Assembly (NCBI RefSeq): GCF_022968795.1
Contig: NZ_JALJRB010000008.1
Coordinates: 124,001-188,000 of the forward strand
Source: Desulfatitalea alkaliphila
Lineage (GTDB): Bacteria > Desulfobacterota > Desulfobacteria > Desulfobacterales > Desulfosarcinaceae
Direction of reading: 5' to 3'
DNA length: 64,000 nucleotides
Shown: positions 63,290-64,000 of the stretch, one piece after another
Position numbering within the stretch: position 1 is the first letter of the stretch
Layout: each line of letters begins with the position of its first letter
Made by a program: the position numbers and the translations under genes
The notes under the pieces: generated by a model
What the model was told of the DNA's origin: nothing
The model's input: only the letters and a program-made list of their open reading frames with translations
Databases searched by the model: none

Positions 63290-64000
63290 TCGCTCCTCCT
63301 TGTTGGTAATGGGTCTGCATCAGTGCATTGCTCGAGGTGGTCATGCACAAAGTCCAAGTAAGCTAAGAGGCGGGGAAAACCAGCAACGGAATCGAAATCT
63401 GGATCGAAATCGATTCAATTCCGATTCAACAAATCTTCGCTCACCTGATTGACAAGGCGACCTTCACAGGATCATACTCGTTGGTTCAAGATCAGGATCA
63501 ATAGCCACAAGATAGGCAGTTGGATAGAATAGAGTCGAGCGCTTTTACCAGCGGCGCTTCAAGGCAGGATCGACTTCAATAGTGTGCAGTGTGATTCAGT
63601 TATATAGAATACCACGACTTCCCGACTGGGCCAAGCTCAAACAGCAAATGGATTCCGATACAAGCTCAAAAAACAGGAGCAAATCGATGCGGCCTGCGCT
63701 GCCATCTTAAAGAAAAACAACACTGCATAATTTTTCACCTGCACAGTGGTCGACCAACCGGTGACCACCAATAAAAATAGCAAGAGCGGAAGAACCGGGT
63801 ATGCTTCTATGGTCTCAATAAAGGTTGCCCGATCAATAAGCAGACAACTTGCCGATCACCGCCCCCCCCCTGACACGACCCCCTTCGGAGTTGGCCTGCT
63901 CCGCCCATACCGCAATTTTACAGATAAATTACGATATCGGCACTATATTCTAACCTGAGCGAACTATCCGCGCTCGGTAGCGTTCGCCAAAATCGATTGG
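63290..64000. other. Gene-poor, AT-richer window end, 711 bases
   Basis: Base composition drops clearly below the ~62% GC of the rest of the window. A 70-codon frame at 63746-63958 has no ribosome-binding site or family pattern. At 63590-63730 two adjacent frames read like pieces of one protein (VIQLYRIPRLPDWAKLKQ, then YKLKKQEQIDAACAAILKKN ending at the TAA 63728-63730), which would fit a frameshifted gene remnant of unknown identity. No tRNA, insertion-sequence end or att site was recognised. Confidence 0.45.
63387..63410. repeat. Hexamer tract (second copy type)
   Basis: CGGAAT, CGAAAT, CTGGAT, CGAAAT in phase, followed by CGATTC, AATTCC, GATTCA that partly mirror it. Related to the tract at 23581-23616. 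Confidence 0.65.

Noticed and set aside
63746-63958. 70-codon frame near the window end as a gene
   Set aside because: No ribosome-binding site, no family pattern, low-GC region and a poly-C run inside.

Overview
The window reads as chromosomal DNA of a strictly anaerobic, GC-rich Deltaproteobacterium (Desulfobacterota), most likely a Desulfosarcina-like sulfate reducer. This is inferred from the gene content: heterodisulfide-reductase-like (Hdr/Mvh) electron carriers, methylene-tetrahydrofolate reductases of the Wood-Ljungdahl type, two ferredoxin-dependent 2-oxoacid oxidoreductases, a TRAP transporter, a sigma-54 activator with a Cys-rich PAS domain, and a selenocysteine HdrA. No 16S rRNA or tRNA was seen, so the genus is not proven.

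Layout. 1-5.5 kb (minus): a C1/redox operon, tusA-like - metF - hdrA - mvhD - metV - metF (cut by the window edge), headed by a near-consensus sigma-54 promoter (5508-5523) and facing a divergent sigma-54 activator (5680-7131). 7.1-14 kb (minus): nucleosidase, DegT-type aminotransferase, dnaE, guaB. 14-18 kb: a YciO/YrdC-type protein, sppA, rpsA. 18-23.4 kb (minus): a tightly overlapping operon running from a P-loop NTPase and ferredoxin through a VOR-type 2-oxoacid:ferredoxin oxidoreductase into hisC and cmk, with a sigma-70-like promoter. 23.5-31.5 kb (plus): a NamZ-like muramidase, RNase HI, plsB, a MurU-AmgK fusion and dapB. 31.5-42.6 kb: M48 protease/LemA, an MFS carrier, PxpA plus TRAP transporter, an FrhB-like iron-sulfur protein, an alpha/beta hydrolase and ZupT.

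42.8-54.7 kb (plus) is the most striking part. KorDABC (2-oxoacid:ferredoxin oxidoreductase) is followed by three giant fused redox proteins: an HdrA/GltD(NfnB)-like flavoprotein of 1132 aa; an MvhD-HdrC-HdrB fusion of 532 aa; and an HdrA-MvhD fusion of 809 aa read through an in-frame TGA. That TGA lies where HdrA has a conserved Cys and is followed by a hairpin with a GGTC loop, so it is best read as selenocysteine. Together these genes could encode a 2-oxoacid-linked, flavin-based electron-bifurcating (or confurcating) complex with an intact HdrB-type active site. Its disulfide or other substrate is unknown. An acyltransferase/condensation-domain protein follows 8 bases later.

54.7-64 kb: a repeat-rich spacer, an M24 peptidase, a glutaminyl cyclase lipoprotein, RecQ, then a polyamine operon (pyruvoyl arginine decarboxylase, deoxyhypusine-synthase-like protein, agmatinase) headed by a BioB-like protein that has lost one of its three radical-SAM cysteines. 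The last ~700 bases are AT-richer and hold no convincing gene.
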